Below the pieces are notes generated by a model, which was not told the DNA's origin, searched no databases, and worked only from the letters and a program-made list of their open reading frames with translations. This document shows, piece after piece, positions 14,093 to 15,856 of a stretch of 15,856 nt of DNA (position 1 is its first letter; every line of letters begins with the position of its first letter). The DNA lies in assembly GCA_036676455.1 (NCBI GenBank), contig JAKFCW010000051.1, forward strand, positions 1 through 15,856, given 5' to 3'. This stretch comes from UBA4093 sp036676455. GTDB taxonomy: Bacteria; Cyanobacteriota; Sericytochromatia; S15B-MN24; UBA4093. Position numbers and translations under genes: made by a program.

Positions 14093-15856
14093 GTGAATCT
14101 GCTAGGTAGAGTGTCGGTCTTCCCTGTGGTCCCGGCCCGGTTGGAGCGGCTGAGCGAATTGGCACACAACATGTGGTGGTCCTGGAACCCCGAGGCCCAG
14201 AAGCTTTTCAGCGGCCTGGACCCCGAGCTCTGGGAGCGCATTTACCACAACCCGGTCAAGTTCCTGGTGGAAATCGACCAGGAGAAGCTGGACGCCGCCG
14301 AGCGCGATGCCGAGTACCTCGCCCTTTACGACCAGGTGACCAAGGCCTTCGACGCCTACATGAACCCCAAGGACACCTGGTACTCGCGGACCTTCCCCGA
14401 GCATGCCAAGGCCCCCATCGCCTACTTCTCGGCCGAGTTCGGCCTGCATGAGGCCCTGCCCATCTACTCCGGCGGCCTCGGCATCCTCTCGGGCGACCAC
14501 TGCAAGTCCGCCTCGGACCTCGGCCTCCCCTTCGTGGGCGTCGGCCTGCTTTATAACCAGGGCTACTTCAAGCAGCTCCTCAACTCCGAGGGCTGGCAAG
14601 AAGCCACCTACAAGAAGCTCAACTTCGCCGAGCTTCCCATCAAGCCCACCCAGGATGCCGACGGCCAGGACATCGTCATCTCCGTCGAGCTGCCCGGCCG
14701 CACGGTCTTCGCCAAGGTCTGGAAGGTCCAGATCGGCCGGATCCCGCTCTACCTGCTCGACACCGACATCGCCCAGAACGCCCCCGAGGACCGCCGCTTC
14801 TCGGCGCAGCTCTACGGCGGCGACCAGGACATGCGCATCACCCAGGAGATCCTCCTGGGCATCGGCGGCGTCCGCGCTCTGCGCCAGCTGGGTTACGCCC
14901 CCGAGGTCTGGCACATGAACGAGGGCCACTCGGCCTTCCTGAACCTCGAGCGTAGCCGCGAGCTGGTCCAGACCCAGGGCCTGACCTTCTACGAGGCCCT
15001 CGAGGCCACCGCCGCCAACTCCATCTTCACCACCCACACCCCGGTGCCGGCCGGCAACGACGCCTTCACCTTCGACATGATGGAGCGCTACTTCCACCGC
15101 TTCTGGGGCGCGCTCGGCCTCAACCGCGAGGAGTTCATGGCGCTCGGCCGCCACGACCAGCCCGCAGGCCCCCCGCTCTTCAGCCTCACCGTCCTGGCCC
15201 TGCGCCTCTCGCGCCAGGCCAACGGCGTCAGCAAGCTGCACGGCGAGGTCTCCCGCCGCATCTGGCACGACCTCTGGCCCGGCGTCCCCAAGCCCGAGGT
15301 GCCCATCACCTCCATCACCAACGGCATCCACACCGAGACCTGGCTCGCCCCCGAGCTCGGCAAGCTCCTCACCGCCTACCTGGGCAACCAGTGGCATGAG
15401 CGCGTCGAGGAAGAGGCCACCTGGAAGAAGCTATCGAGCGTGCCCGACGCCGAGCTCTGGGAAGTCCACCGCCAGCTCAAGCACCAGATGGTCGACTTCC
15501 TCCGTGAGCGCGTGAAGGTCCAGCGCCTGCGCCACGGAGAACCCTACGCCAAGATCAAGGAAACCGAGACCCTTCTCGATCCCGAGGCCCTAACCCTGGG
15601 CTTCGCCCGCCGCTTCGCCACCTACAAGCGCGCGACTCTGATCTTCCGCGACGCCGCCCGCCTGCAGAAGACCCTCCACGCCGAGGGCCGCCCGGTCCAG
15701 ATCGTCTTCGCCGGCAAGGCCCACCCCGCGGATGAGCCCGGCAAGCGCTTCATCCAGCAGATCCACCAGATCGCCAAGCAGGAAGGCTTCGACGGCAAGG
15801 TCGTCATGATCGAAGACTACGACATGAACGTGGCCCGTCACCTGGTCGCCGGCGTC
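14093..15856 (+). CDS. glgP: Alpha-glucan (glycogen) phosphorylase, C-terminus off window
   Basis: The frame is open from GTG 14093 to the right edge (588 codons), so about 250-270 residues of the usual length of about 850 are missing. GAGGAG (14080-14085) is the binding site. The protein starts with the N-terminal domain of the TIGR02094-type bacterial and archaeal phosphorylases (LSELAHNMWWSWNPEA). It then shows YFSAEFGLHEALPIYSGGLG, GDHCKSASDLGLP, WHMNEGHSAF, THTPVPAGNDAF, ITSITNGIHTETW, FARRFATYKRA and VFAGKAHPADEPGK. The enzyme releases glucose-1-phosphate from alpha-1,4-glucans with phosphate and a pyridoxal-phosphate cofactor. The cofactor lysine lies beyond the window. The gene stands apart from other glycogen genes here and probably has its own promoter. 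Confidence 0.95.
   Translation, partial: MNLLGRVSVFPVVPARLERLSELAHNMWWSWNPEAQKLFSGLDPELWERIYHNPVKFLVEIDQEKLDAAERDAEYLALYDQVTKAFDAYMNPKDTWYSRTFPEHAKAPIAYFSAEFGLHEALPIYSGGLGILSGDHCKSASDLGLPFVGVGLLYNQGYFKQLLNSEGWQEATYKKLNFAELPIKPTQDADGQDIVISVELPGRTVFAKVWKVQIGRIPLYLLDTDIAQNAPEDRRFSAQLYGGDQDMRITQEILLGIGGVRALRQLGYAPEVWHMNEGHSAFLNLERSRELVQTQGLTFYEALEATAANSIFTTHTPVPAGNDAFTFDMMERYFHRFWGALGLNREEFMALGRHDQPAGPPLFSLTVLALRLSRQANGVSKLHGEVSRRIWHDLWPGVPKPEVPITSITNGIHTETWLAPELGKLLTAYLGNQWHERVEEEATWKKLSSVPDAELWEVHRQLKHQMVDFLRERVKVQRLRHGEPYAKIKETETLLDPEALTLGFARRFATYKRATLIFRDAARLQKTLHAEGRPVQIVFAGKAHPADEPGKRFIQQIHQIAKQEGFDGKVVMIEDYDMNVARHLVAGV

Noticed and set aside
14102..15397. 431-codon minus-strand frame
   Set aside because: It is the shadow of glgP, whose conserved motifs span the same interval.

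Overview
The window comes from a high-GC bacterial chromosome. Ten copies of the octamer GCGATCGC (HIP1) lie in 15.9 kb, at 202, 1603, 1642, 1726, 1984, 7845, 10579, 11256, 12640 and 13539. If GC is about 65%, base composition alone predicts fewer than one. HIP1 excess is a known hallmark of cyanobacterial genomes. Together with the housekeeping set and the lack of any photosynthesis gene, it suggests a member of Cyanobacteriota, possibly a non-photosynthetic high-GC lineage such as Sericytochromatia. This placement is inference. No rRNA, tRNA, CRISPR array, transposon or phage gene was found.

Layout: (1) 1-632, minus: an unrecognised helical protein that runs off the left edge. (2) 760-1494, minus: rsmG (16S rRNA m7G methyltransferase), divergent from a plus-strand cluster of a DnaQ-type exonuclease (1533), a CcdA-type thiol reductant transporter (2128) and a GNAT acetyltransferase (2864). 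The divergent pair shares one symmetric -10 region. (3) 3407-3955: a lipoprotein ending at a strong hairpin. (4) 4152-5813: ettA, an ABC-F translation factor, behind a structured leader with a possible Arg/Pro-rich leader peptide. (5) 6052-6234: a 60-residue protein resembling an AbrB DNA-binding hairpin, convergent with an ATP-grasp ligase (6287-7480, minus) across a two-way terminator.

(6) 7773-11887: an apparent three-gene operon of Sec-exported proteins. The first two are paralogues with a C-terminal calcium-binding-like module of the type attached to RTX proteins. The third has a long charged coiled coil and a C-terminal beta-rich domain. All three start, just after the signal peptide, with a similar short G-x-W ... 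F/Y-R segment. This is the most novel part of the window and may encode an uncharacterised cell-surface or secreted complex. (7) 11947-12720, minus: an alpha/beta-hydrolase esterase, divergent from a tRNA-dihydrouridine synthase (12960-13970). Two tandem 67-bp palindrome-bearing repeats lie between them. (8) 14093-15856: the N-terminal 588 residues of an alpha-glucan phosphorylase that runs off the right edge.

Most genes are housekeeping: ribosome function (rsmG, ettA, dus), glycogen use (glgP), redox export (ccdA) and nuclease activity. The accessory interest lies in the secreted operon, the AbrB-like small protein with its triplicated 15-bp upstream repeat, and several unusual upstream regions.
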